Below are positions 23,382 through 31,597 of a stretch of 39,434 nucleotides of DNA, piece after piece (the stretch's first letter is position 1; each line of letters begins with the position of its first letter). Origin of the DNA: Pirellulaceae bacterium (GTDB lineage Bacteria > Planctomycetota > Planctomycetia > Pirellulales > Pirellulaceae); assembly GCA_016784735.1 (NCBI GenBank), contig JADHUC010000080.1, forward strand, positions 1 to 39,434, in the 5' to 3' direction. Made by a program: the position numbers and the translations under genes. Under the pieces are notes generated by a model that was given only the letters and a program-made list of their open reading frames with translations, searched no databases and had not been told where the DNA came from.

Positions 23382-24497
23382 ATGATCAGACACACGGTCT
23401 TGGCCAGTTTGTTTCTGCCTGTTCTCCTCGCCGCGGCCTCATTTGGCGCAAGCGAGACGCCGCCGCTTGGGCCGCCGTGGAAACGAAACTTCTACGACGC
23501 TCAGCAGGAAGCGTTACGAGGCGGCAAGCCCGTCTTCATCTATTTCACCAAGACGTACTGACCGCACTGCGTCGTTTTGGAGAAGCAGTTGCTTCCCTCC
23601 GCCGATCTAAAGCCCGCTTACGACAAGATCGTCTGGCTGTACGTGTACCGAGATTTCAGCAAGAGCGAGGCTGATCTCAAAGCGGAACGAATCAGCCTGA
23701 GATTTGGCCTGACAAGCTGGCCTCAGCTTATCCTGGTCGATCCGGAGAGCTTGCGAGTCCTGCGCCAAACAGGTCGGACGGTCACGTCGTTCCTTGCCGC
23801 AGTCGACTCGGCCGAGGTCAAGACACGTGAGTCTTCGACCGCGGTTGATCGCGTGAAGCAGGCCGACGCGAGGGCCATCCAGTTGGAGAGTGATTCTTCG
23901 GTTGCGCTGGCGAAGCAGTACTTGGACGACGAGGATATTGTCGTTCGTTATCGGGCCTTGAGTATTCTCGCGGAACAGGACCCGGAGTCGGTTGCGGCTC
24001 GTGCCGAACCGCTCTTGCAGGTACGAAACGATCCGTTTCGGTACGAAGTGTGCAAGGTTTTGTCGAAGACAGAAAACGCGGCAGCGAATTCAGCTCTCGA
24101 ATCCCTGGTTCGCCGGCCGGCGTACAGCAACAACCCCAACGTCTTGCGGAGCCGAGCCGTCGCGGCACTTGCCGCCTGTGGCGACGTGGATTCCGTCGAT
24201 GCCATTCGTCCGTTCGCGAAGGGCAGCTACCTGAACATGCTGACCAGAACCGCCGTCGATTCGCTCGCCGCCATCGCCAGCCGGCACCCGGAGGCGCGCG
24301 ACCGCGTCCGTCAAATCCTGATCGAGGCGTACCCCGCGCCGCCGCCCGAGCCCAGCCAAACACACTTCCGTTACTGCCTAAGTCTCGCACGAAGGGTGCA
24401 CTCGGCCCTTGAGAAAATCACAGGCGAGTCAAGAGCATTCCCCGATGTGTACGACTCTGCGGCCCGCGATAAACTGATGCAGAGTTGGCAAGAATAA
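23382..24497 (+). CDS. Thioredoxin-fold/HEAT-like exported protein with in-frame TGA in the redox motif (candidate selenoprotein)
   Basis: Read through one TGA (23559-23561), the gene encodes 371 residues. A signal peptide (MIRHTVLASLFLPVLLAAAS) is followed by a thioredoxin-like domain: FYDAQQEALRGGKPVFIYFTKTY, residue 60 = TGA, then PHCVVLEKQ. The motif is thus U60-P-H-C63, where relatives have C-P-H-C. The fold continues with the WP pair (Trp113-Pro114, cis-Pro loop) and ILVDP. From about residue 165 the protein becomes helical and HEAT-like (VRYRALSILAEQDPE, LRSRAVAALAACG). Both sides of the TGA share one frame with no other stop or frameshift. TGA is a normal stop elsewhere here (for example porC and the NYN gene), so it is not globally reassigned. 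Likely a periplasmic redox protein, either Sec-containing or broken by a Cys-to-stop change. A strong terminator follows. Confidence 0.75.
23579..23600 (+). promoter_or_regulatory. Candidate bacterial SECIS hairpin
   Basis: GAAGC (23582-23586) pairs perfectly with GCTTC (23591-23595), closing a 4-nt apical loop AGTT (23587-23590) with G in second position. GGA (23579-23581) can extend the stem with TCC (23598-23600) across a two-base CC bulge. The loop starts 25 nt after the TGA; bacterial SECIS elements typically have a G early in the apical loop and lie about 16-37 nt past the UGA. The bulge is CC rather than the U bulge of the E. coli fdhF element. It lies inside the coding sequence, as expected in bacteria. 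Confidence 0.5.
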
Positions 24498-25102
24498 TCC
24501 GCATATCTCACGTAGCTCGGAACAAGGTCGCGCAAGTCGTTGCTCGATATTCTGAAGCCCTGCAAAGCTGACGAGGAAGTACGGCAGAAAGGCCGCCAGA
24601 GGCTCTAGTTCGGCCTCTGAGGGCCTTTTCAGCATTTGGTGGTGGCCAACGGGCCTGCTATCGCTGCTTTGTCGCCGATGCTTTTCTTCTTCCGATGGAC
24701 GCCATCCCGAGTGCCTCCTTTATGTTGATGGGTCGGGTGAAGCCGGGGAGCTTCGCACAGATAGTGACGCGGAGACCGTGCGCAGGCTGTTGGTTGGTGA
24801 AACGGCCAGACGCCCAACCGCTGACAAACCCAGAGGCCACCCCGATTCGGCCGGCAAATGATACGGATGTCGTCCATCTTACTCCATCGTGGCAGTGCGA
24901 TGGATCAGTGGATCACCTCAAGACCAAACGCAGCGTCACCCGTGTTTCCGGCAACAATCTCTTTCTTGGGCGTCAAATCCTTGTCACCTAGCCTCGACAG
25001 TCCACACGCAATTCTGTGCCTGCCGCATTGTGCCCCCCTCTCTGGGACGGTAGATTGATATGAGAGAATTCCACCTCGTCTACCCGCGGTAGGACATCCG
25101 CC
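24498..25102. other. Intergenic stretch; terminator, otherwise nothing recognised
   Basis: Apart from the terminator at 24589-24630, no gene, RNA or repeat was recognised. Short frames exist on both strands, but none has a family resemblance or a convincing ribosome binding site. The last 40 bases presumably contain the promoter region of the DnaJ-like gene. Confidence 0.45.
24589..24630 (+). terminator. Rho-independent terminator
   Basis: AAAGGCC (24589-24595) pairs with GGCCTTT (24623-24629), and CAGAGGC (24598-24604) pairs with GCCTCTG (24614-24620), with a symmetric 2-nt internal loop and a 9-nt apical loop. The stem has 14 pairs and runs into TTTT. It lies 92 nt after the stop codon of the thioredoxin-fold gene and would end its transcript. 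Confidence 0.75.
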
Positions 25103-27610
25103 ATGTCAGGGACCCGCGATCCGTACTATGAATGGCTCGGCATTCCGCCGAAGGACCAGCCGGCGAATCATTACCGTTTGCTCGGCCTGGAGATCTTCGA
25201 AGAAAACAGGGACGTGATAGCGGCGGCGGCTGATCGGCAAATGAGTTTCGTCAAGAGCTATCAGTGTGGCGCGGACTCGGAGCTTAGCCAGCGCATTCTA
25301 AACGAACTTTCTGCCACTCGGCTTTGTCTGCTGAACCCGAAAAAGAAAGCGGCCTACGACGACCAGTTGAAGTCCGAACTGCAGCCCCTGGTTGCGGAGG
25401 AGAACATCCGGGCCACGGCGACCGATGGACCGGCACCACGGATCAGGCACGAGCAAGAGCCACCCAGCCGTACGCCTGCGCATCGAGCACTGTTAGCGAC
25501 GCCCCTACCGTCCCGAATAATGGTCATTGCGATTTGCACGGGGCTGGTATGCCTGCTGGCTGGTGTGGCCGTCAGTTTCCTCCTGATCCGAACCCTGGTA
25601 AACCGCTCGCCGAGTGACGAGAGTGTCGCACAGAACCGCGAGGAGAAACCCGCCGAGAATGATATCGGCCCCGAGGCCGCTATTCCCGACATTGGCCGCG
25701 TAACGGACGGTAAAGGCGAAGGAAACGAGCCCCTTTTGGAGGAGACACCGGCCGTCGGTGAACGCCCGCTGCAGCCCACGACTGGACCCGTTGTCGAGAG
25801 CGAGCCACCTGCGCCGCAAACGACGGATCCGGAACATCTCGCAGGCACATCGGCGCCGACTGAGGATGTCGAATCGACCGAGTCGATGCTAGAGCCCCCG
25901 GCTGCTGCGCCGATTCCTTCGGAAAAAGAGATAACCGAACCTGACGAAACGGCATCGTTGCCCATGGAGCCGGAGCCGACGACGAATCTCGTGGACCTGC
26001 CCAAACGACGGCAAGTCCCGGATTTAGATTCGCGGCAGCGGACTAAGAACGAAATCACTGAACTTTACGGTCTCGCCGCAGACACCTTGCCAAGCAAGAA
26101 GAAGCAACTGTGCAAAGAGTTTATGGAACTCGCACGTGACCCAAAAGAAACAGAGGGCAGGCGTTTCGTCTTTCTCGATCTCTCTGCACAACTGGCGCGC
26201 GATACGGGTGATGCCGTGGCAATGCTCGAAGCCGTGGAAGAGATCGGTCAGAACTACGACGTGCGCACAGCCGATGTCAAGGCCAACATGCTGGTCCAGT
26301 TGCTTGGGACTGCCGAGGACCAGACTCGGGTCATGACGTTCCTCAAGACTTCTCAGGATGTCGTTTGCGATGCCGTCAAGGCTGATGACTTTGACGCGGC
26401 CAATCGGCTGTCAACGGTCGCAGTCGGCTTGTGCGACCGGCAGGTGGGCGGGAAGGAATTCCGCCAAGGAATTCGAGACCTTTGCACGGAAGTCGAAAGG
26501 CTGCGAGTCGAGTACGAACTCGTGGAGAAGGCGCAGAGTGAGCTCGAACGAGACGACGCCAATCCGGACGCCCGTTGGACGGTCGGCCGTTGGTTCTGCT
26601 TCATCAAGAATGACTGGGACCGCGGTCTGGGCTATCTCGCGAGCGCCAACGATGCGTCGATCCGAGAAATCGCCCATCGTGAACTGCAAGGTGTTTCGGT
26701 GGACGCGGCCGAGCGAATCGCATTGGCCAATTCGTGGTGGAACGTCGCGCAGAATGTGGACGAAGACATCAGACATGGAGTGCTGCTTCGCGCGCGCCAT
26801 TGGTACACCCAAATCGATCGAAACTCCTTGAGCGGATTCGAACAAGACAAGACGGACCAGCGCGTTGCGAGAATCGATGAACTCGTCGGCGAACTTAGGC
26901 CGGGTTGCCTTGCCCTGCTTGATGGACCGAACGCGACGCCAATCAGCGACCCAAGCCCAGGGGCCACGCCTGAGGAGGTTCCAACGTTATTCGCACGAGG
27001 ACTGGCCGCCGCGTTGAAGGATCGCGATTATCAACTCGCCGAACGTCTGTTCGGTCGTTGCGTGGATTTGGACCCAAATCTTGTCCCAGCGTTGAACAAC
27101 CGCGCGCTGGCAAGTCTGCGCGGCGGGAACGCACGGCAAGCGATTCATCTCTGGGAGACTGCGTGCAATTTGGCTCCAAAGACAGACGCGATTGCCCACA
27201 ATCTTTCGTTGCTGTCGCGGTTGGCCGGCCGTGGACACATCAATCTCCATTCGGCAACTCGAAAAAGTCTCGATGCTCTTGCTACCCAAGCAGGGACGCA
27301 GACGGGGACGCGCAGTTCATCTTTCGGCTTTCGGTACATGCCTATCGACGGTAGCCAGGGGGCGTCCGGTCAATACAATGACACGGCATGCATCCACTGC
27401 ACCGGACTGGGCCACGTGCCGTGCCCTGCTCGCGGTTGTTCCCGTGGTACGGTGGGAAGCACACGAAACGAAGTCGCAGGACGCAACCCAGTCACAGGTC
27501 AAGCAATCGTCAAGATCGTCCCGATCCGTGTACCATGCGGCAATTGCCGAGGTCAAGGACATGTGGATTGCCCGCACTGTAGCAATGGCACGATGGGAAG
27601 GACTCCCTAG
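25103..27610 (+). CDS. DnaJ-like membrane protein with TPR region and C-terminal Cys-rich zinc finger
   Basis: Predicted 835-residue protein. Residues 8-95 resemble a J-domain in shape (DPYYEWLGIPP, HYRLLGLEIFEENRDVI, LLNPKKKAAYDDQL) but lack the HPD tripeptide needed to stimulate Hsp70. A transmembrane helix follows (about 138-162, VIAICTGLVCLLAGVAVSFLL), then an acidic, Pro-rich linker (165-300). A helical region covers about 310-600, with a TPR-like part at about 625-725 (YQLAERLFGRCVDLDPN, ALASLRGGNARQAIHLWE). The last 73 residues (763-835) hold four CxxC-type knuckles: CIHCTGLG, CPARGCSRG, CGNCRGQG and CPHCSNG, as in the DnaJ zinc finger. The order (zinc finger at the C-terminus, after TPRs) differs from true DnaJ. 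It might present clients at the membrane. Confidence 0.82.
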   Translation: MSGTRDPYYEWLGIPPKDQPANHYRLLGLEIFEENRDVIAAAADRQMSFVKSYQCGADSELSQRILNELSATRLCLLNPKKKAAYDDQLKSELQPLVAEENIRATATDGPAPRIRHEQEPPSRTPAHRALLATPLPSRIMVIAICTGLVCLLAGVAVSFLLIRTLVNRSPSDESVAQNREEKPAENDIGPEAAIPDIGRVTDGKGEGNEPLLEETPAVGERPLQPTTGPVVESEPPAPQTTDPEHLAGTSAPTEDVESTESMLEPPAAAPIPSEKEITEPDETASLPMEPEPTTNLVDLPKRRQVPDLDSRQRTKNEITELYGLAADTLPSKKKQLCKEFMELARDPKETEGRRFVFLDLSAQLARDTGDAVAMLEAVEEIGQNYDVRTADVKANMLVQLLGTAEDQTRVMTFLKTSQDVVCDAVKADDFDAANRLSTVAVGLCDRQVGGKEFRQGIRDLCTEVERLRVEYELVEKAQSELERDDANPDARWTVGRWFCFIKNDWDRGLGYLASANDASIREIAHRELQGVSVDAAERIALANSWWNVAQNVDEDIRHGVLLRARHWYTQIDRNSLSGFEQDKTDQRVARIDELVGELRPGCLALLDGPNATPISDPSPGATPEEVPTLFARGLAAALKDRDYQLAERLFGRCVDLDPNLVPALNNRALASLRGGNARQAIHLWETACNLAPKTDAIAHNLSLLSRLAGRGHINLHSATRKSLDALATQAGTQTGTRSSSFGFRYMPIDGSQGASGQYNDTACIHCTGLGHVPCPARGCSRGTVGSTRNEVAGRNPVTGQAIVKIVPIRVPCGNCRGQGHVDCPHCSNGTMGRTP

Positions 27611-27793
27611 CGGGCCGTGCACAATCTCTTGCCGGCAATGCCCGCAGAGCTTCCCCAACCCGGGTCGTCCGCTGTTGATGAAGCTGTTACGGGCGACCCA
27701 ACTTCTCTACCTTGTCGTCAATATCGAAGCGATTGAACTCGCGAGCCGGATCGGCCGATATAGCTCTGGTTCACCCAGAGCGAAAGGACTCCG

Positions 27794-27979
27794 ATGGCCG
27801 ACATCATTCGCATTCAGGACCTGAAAGCTGAAGAAATCGCTGCGATTCTGGCATCCAAAGGCCGTCGCTTGTCAAAGGACCAAGAGGCCGCCGTTCGCGA
27901 CTGCGTCAGCGAGATCAGCAACATCAAGCGGGCTTACGACACCCTGGATACGCTCGGCAAGTTGAACGAAGCCGCCTGA
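27794..27979 (+). CDS. Small helical protein of unknown function (61 residues)
   Basis: The ATG at 27794 is preceded by AAAGGA with 6-nt spacing, a good ribosome binding site. The protein (MADIIRIQDLKAEEIAAI, later ISNIKRAYDTLDTLGKL) is soluble, charged and predicted by eye to be two helices. It follows the DnaJ-like gene on the same strand after 183 nt. No family recognised; the clean start signal and sensible composition argue that it is real. Confidence 0.6.
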   Translation: MADIIRIQDLKAEEIAAILASKGRRLSKDQEAAVRDCVSEISNIKRAYDTLDTLGKLNEAA

Positions 27980-28313
27980 GCTTGCCTTCGTGGAATGGCC
28001 TTCCCGCCAGCCAGGCAACGTTGCCACTACTTTCGCTTTGCCGTCTTACGGTAACCCGAAGCGTAAGCGAGGGAAGACGCCGAATTCCTCGCTTACGCTT
28101 CGGGTTACGACAAATGTGATTCCGCACTTCTCACACCCTGCCTGCCGTTTGGTCTCTGTGGTCGCGCGTAGCCGTGATTGTTCCTGGCTGTTGTTACAAG
28201 CTTGTTACGCGACCTGGTGACGCCATCTCTCATGCCGTTGAAGTACAATAGCGGTAGGGTATGCCGTAGAAAACCCCGCGTCGTTGTTAGTTCCGTTCTT
28301 GGGAGGTCTTATT
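27980..28313. other. Intergenic stretch with a 22-bp palindrome
   Basis: Apart from the inverted repeat at 28051-28108, no gene was recognised. TACAAT at 28244-28249 could be the -10 box of the downstream muiA-like gene, but no acceptable -35 box is seen at the right distance. Confidence 0.4.
28051..28108. repeat. Perfect 22-bp inverted repeat, CCCGAAGCGTAAGCGAGG family
   Basis: The arm at 28051-28072 (GTAACCCGAAGCGTAAGC, then GAGG) is exactly complementary to 28087-28108 (CCTCGCTTACGCTTCGGG, then TTAC), with a 14-nt loop. Palindromes of this family are abundant between planctomycete genes. The perfect match shows either recent spread or selection on pairing. Confidence 0.85.
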
Positions 28314-30176
28314 ATGAACACGCCGATGAAGTCCTTTGTTCTGATCGTCAGTTCCGTCGCTCTGTTGCTTGTGGCATTGGCAACGCCGAACGCAGCGTCG
28401 GCGCAACCGACTACCGAGGTTGGAAAGGTGACCACGGTCACGTTGTACCGCGGACAAGCGCTGGTTACTCGCGAGATTCCATTGAAGGCCGGCCAGGGTG
28501 CGATTGAGATTGTGGTTGGCGACCTTCCGGAACGGGTTGTTTCAGACAGCCTGTTCGCCGAAGGCAGCCCAGGCATCGACGTGCGCGCCGTGCGTTTCCG
28601 CAGCCAAGCCGTGGGCGAGGAGCCTCGCGAGGAAGTGCGCAAGCTGGACGAGGCCATCAAAGAGGCCAACGAGAAGGCGGAGCTTCTTCGAAAGACGCAA
28701 GAACTACTTGGCAAACAGACGACGTATCTCGACCAACTAGAAGGATTCGTGGCTCCAACGGCCAAGACAGAACTATCGAAGGGCGTGTTGGACGCCGAAG
28801 CGTTGGAGAAAATCACCACGTTCAGTTTCCAAAAACGCGAAGAGATCCTCACGAAACAGGTGGAGAATGAGAAGGAAACGAAAGCACTGGAAGAACAGCT
28901 TTCGCTCTTGCAGCGTAAACGGGCAGAGCTGACCGACGGGTCATCCCACAATGCGCGGGAGGCGGTTGTCTTTGTCGAGAAAGAAGCCGATGCTCCCGAG
29001 TCGATTTCGCTGAGTTACCTTGTGGAAAGCTGCGGTTGGTCTCCCAGCTATACGTTCCGTGCCGGTGCCGACCGCGCGGAGGTAGCGGTGGAGTGCAACG
29101 CACTTATTCACCAAATGACCGGCGAGGATTGGGGCGGAGTTGAACTGACGCTTTCCACGGCTTCGCCGGCGATCAGTGCCGCCGCCCCAGGGTTGGCTCC
29201 TTTCCCGGTCTCCTTGAAATCGACGGGCGAGCAGCAGGGCGAGCAGCAAGCCCAGCAAGCTAAACAGGCCGATCTGGCCGTGCAGGCCAAGTCGATCCGG
29301 ACCCGCCAGCAATCGGCAATCATGGGGTTCCAGAACACGCTGGACTTGACCTCGAACATCGGTGCCAACTGGGATGTCAACGCCGCGGCCAACGACTTTC
29401 AGAGCCTAGAGCTGGTGAACCCCAGGGCGGCCTTGCAGGCCTTGAAACTGGATTCCGAAGGTCCCGATGACGGACCCAGTTTGAGCTACCGCCTCGCCGC
29501 GCCGGTCAGTTTGGCCAGCCGGTCGGACCAACAAATGGTCCGTATCCTTCAGACCAATTTGGCAAGCACGTTCCATCACATTGCCACGCCCGTGTTGACC
29601 AGCTATGTCTACCGCGAAGCCAAGCTGACGAACACCAGCGAGGAGGATATGCTGGGCGGCCCGATCACGGTGTACTTGAACGGCAGCTTCGTCGGGCGCG
29701 GCGAGATACCTACGGTGGCTCGCGGACAGACGTTTGTCGTGGGCTTTGGCGCCGATCCGCAGTTGCGGGCGCGCCGCGAACTGGCGGACAGGACCGACTC
29801 CGTGCAAGGCGGCAACCGCGAATTGAGCTTCCAGTACCGTTTGGTCGTCGAGAACTACAAGGACCAGCCGGTCAACGTTTCCGTGTTCGACCGTCTGCCC
29901 CACACCGAGCGCGCGGCGGACGTGCGCATCAACTTGGACGAGTTGGAGGATGCGTTGAGCGACGACAAGTTGTACTTGCGACGCGAACGCCCGAAAGGCA
30001 TTGTGCGCTGGGACATCGAAGTGGCGGCGAATGCCATGGGCGAGAACGCGCGACTGATCGAGTACGGTTATACGGTTGAATTCGACCGCAGTTTCCAGCT
30101 AACCGCAGCCGCGAGCGACTCGCCGGAGCAGCGGCAGGAGTTCGAGCAGTTACAGCGCGCTCGGCTCACGCAGTAG
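28314..30176 (+). CDS. MuiA-like DUF4140/DUF4139 protein, exported
   Basis: Predicted 620-residue exported protein of the mucoidy-inhibitor MuiA family. A signal peptide (MNTPMKSFVLIVSSVALLLV, cut near ASAQ) is followed by the N-terminal DUF4140 part (VTTVTLYRGQALVTREIPL), a long coiled coil (about 105-205, Glu/Lys-rich), and the DUF4139 domain, with SYLVESCGWSPSYTFRA, GEDWGGVELTLSTASP and the late RLPHTERAADVRI and KGIVRWDIEV segments. A Gln-rich insert (GEQQGEQQAQQAKQ) sits near residue 310. The ATG at 28314 has GGGAGG 7 nt upstream. MuiA was named for a mucoid-colony phenotype; the biochemical role is not established. Confidence 0.88.
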   Translation: MNTPMKSFVLIVSSVALLLVALATPNAASAQPTTEVGKVTTVTLYRGQALVTREIPLKAGQGAIEIVVGDLPERVVSDSLFAEGSPGIDVRAVRFRSQAVGEEPREEVRKLDEAIKEANEKAELLRKTQELLGKQTTYLDQLEGFVAPTAKTELSKGVLDAEALEKITTFSFQKREEILTKQVENEKETKALEEQLSLLQRKRAELTDGSSHNAREAVVFVEKEADAPESISLSYLVESCGWSPSYTFRAGADRAEVAVECNALIHQMTGEDWGGVELTLSTASPAISAAAPGLAPFPVSLKSTGEQQGEQQAQQAKQADLAVQAKSIRTRQQSAIMGFQNTLDLTSNIGANWDVNAAANDFQSLELVNPRAALQALKLDSEGPDDGPSLSYRLAAPVSLASRSDQQMVRILQTNLASTFHHIATPVLTSYVYREAKLTNTSEEDMLGGPITVYLNGSFVGRGEIPTVARGQTFVVGFGADPQLRARRELADRTDSVQGGNRELSFQYRLVVENYKDQPVNVSVFDRLPHTERAADVRINLDELEDALSDDKLYLRRERPKGIVRWDIEVAANAMGENARLIEYGYTVEFDRSFQLTAAASDSPEQRQEFEQLQRARLTQ

Positions 30177-30536
30177 CAGGCGGAGAACCGGATACGGTAG
30201 CCGATCTCCGAAAAACCCGCGGGACTTGGGAGTCCGTCCCCAAACCGCGGATGAACGTGGAGGTCCTGTCATCAGCCTCATGCCAAGCCGCTGGCTTGAC
30301 GCCAGCGGTCCATGACTTTCGGCCTAGCACCACGAGATTCACCCCACTTGCCAAATGCCACCGAACTTGTTTCGGTGGATTGTTACCTCGGGCCGACGAG
30401 GCGAGGCACCTCCGAGATGAACTCGGGAGCATCCGACAGCGGCCCACGTGCCGCCGGTTATAGGCCCAAAGTCACGAACCGCCGGCATTAAGCACGGCGG
30501 CTTGATGCCAAAGTTGGCAACGGCGAACGGCAAACG
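30177..30536. other. Intergenic stretch largely made of a composite palindrome
   Basis: No gene was recognised. Most of the stretch (30281-30509) is a large imperfect inverted repeat, listed separately. Both strands show similar short open frames only because the sequence is palindromic. Confidence 0.6.
30281..30509. repeat. Composite element: two inverted copies of a ~110-nt hairpin-bearing repeat
   Basis: The left half, read on the plus strand, aligns throughout with the right half read on the minus strand. AAGCCGCTGGCTTGACGCC corresponds to AAGCCGCCGTGCTTAATGCC, GACTTTCGGCCTA to GACTTTGGGCCTA, and CCACCGAACTTGTTTCGG to TCCCGAGTTCATCTCGG. Each half contains its own small hairpins (CCGCTGGC/GCCAGCGG; CCACCGAA/TTCGGTGG). 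The centre is near 30395. This head-to-head arrangement resembles a BIME built of REP-like units, or a MITE. Confidence 0.75.
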
Positions 30537-31406
30537 CTACGCCGTCGCCTTTTGGATCATCTCCAAGGTCTCGTCAATCTGCTTCGTGCTGGTGAAGCCG
30601 ATGGTGAAGGCATCGACGGCTCCCAGGTCGAAGATGTACTTCAGCGATTCGAACCGTTTCTCGGCACTGTCGTAGCCGTCCTCGCCAAAGATTTTCATGC
30701 CCAACACGCCGTGACCACGTTCGTGCATCTTCTTGATCTGCGCCGATACGTCTTCCGGCTTGCCGTCCATCTTGACGCCGAACGGGTTGATGCGTACCAG
30801 ATGGACGTCGATCCAGTCGCAATCGGACGACGTGACCAGCGGGTCGAAACCATGACATGACACACCAACGGCACGGACTCGGCCTTTTTCCTTTGCCTCG
30901 TACAACACATCCATCACCGGCCGCATGTCCGTCTCCCACTCGCCTTTGGTCATGCAGTGCATCAGCAGTGTATCCAGGTGAGGCACCTGGAGTTCTCGGC
31001 GGAAACGCTCGATGTCCACTTTGGCCACTTCGGGATGCTTGGCGCGGGTTTTGGTTTGGATGAAGTATTTGTCGTTGGAGATGCCTTCCAATGCCTTGCT
31101 GACCAGGTAATGCGCACGGTACGCATCGGCGGTGTCGATGTAGCGAACGCCGCAGTCTAATGCGTAGCGGACCATCTTGGTGAATTCGGTTTCGCCCATG
31201 TCCCGTTGTTCACGGCCGCCACGCGTACCGGTACCGAGGCCCAGAACGGATGTCTTGATATCCGTCTTACCGAGTGTTACCACGTCGGTGCCACAAGTGA
31301 CTTTCGATTTCTTTTCGTCGGCAGCAAAGCCGAACCGTCCGGTCAATGCAGCCGCTCCGGCGGCGGCCGTTCCCGCGAGGAATCCGCGACGTGAGATTCT
31401 TGACAT
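30537..31406 (-). CDS. Tat-exported aldo/keto reductase
   Basis: Predicted 289-residue aldo/keto reductase carrying a twin-arginine leader (SRRGFLAGTAAAGAAAL). The catalytic tetrad is visible: Asp91 and Tyr96 in DTADAYR, Lys119 in IQTKTRAK and His150 in LLMHCM. The barrel continues with VRAVGVSCHG and VLGMKIFGEDG. At about 245 residues after the leader it is shorter than classical AKRs, lacking part of the C-terminal NADPH-loop region. The ATG at 31406 has AAAGGA upstream. Divergent from the gamma-glutamyltransferase gene (191-bp gap). Substrate unknown. Confidence 0.88.
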   Translation of the reverse strand: MSRISRRGFLAGTAAAGAAALTGRFGFAADEKKSKVTCGTDVVTLGKTDIKTSVLGLGTGTRGGREQRDMGETEFTKMVRYALDCGVRYIDTADAYRAHYLVSKALEGISNDKYFIQTKTRAKHPEVAKVDIERFRRELQVPHLDTLLMHCMTKGEWETDMRPVMDVLYEAKEKGRVRAVGVSCHGFDPLVTSSDCDWIDVHLVRINPFGVKMDGKPEDVSAQIKKMHERGHGVLGMKIFGEDGYDSAEKRFESLKYIFDLGAVDAFTIGFTSTKQIDETLEMIQKATA

Positions 31407-31597
31407 GGTGAGGTCCTTTCGAGCTTGCGATATGGTAGTCTGAGGGCTTGCCGTCATGATCGGCAATTGGTCCATCTGATCCGCAAGAGCATTGTGAGAA
31501 AAAATGGGCCGTCTGTCAAAGTCTTGATACATTCGGATCTTCAGACACTATTGTCGTCGTCGGAGGTCGATCCACTACAAGAACGATGGAATAGAAC

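Noticed and set aside
23566..23590. Alternative hairpin ACTGC/GCAGT directly after the TGA
   Set aside because: Its loop would be large or start only about 12 nt after the TGA, closer than usual for a bacterial SECIS; the hairpin at 23579-23600 fits better.
24629..24877. Minus-strand open frame of 82 codons in the 24498-25102 gap
   Set aside because: No ribosome binding site, no family resemblance and irregular composition; probably chance.
30251..30533. Similar short open frames on both strands (possible small genes)
   Set aside because: Their likeness to each other is explained by the palindromic repeat at 30281-30509; neither has a ribosome binding site or family match.
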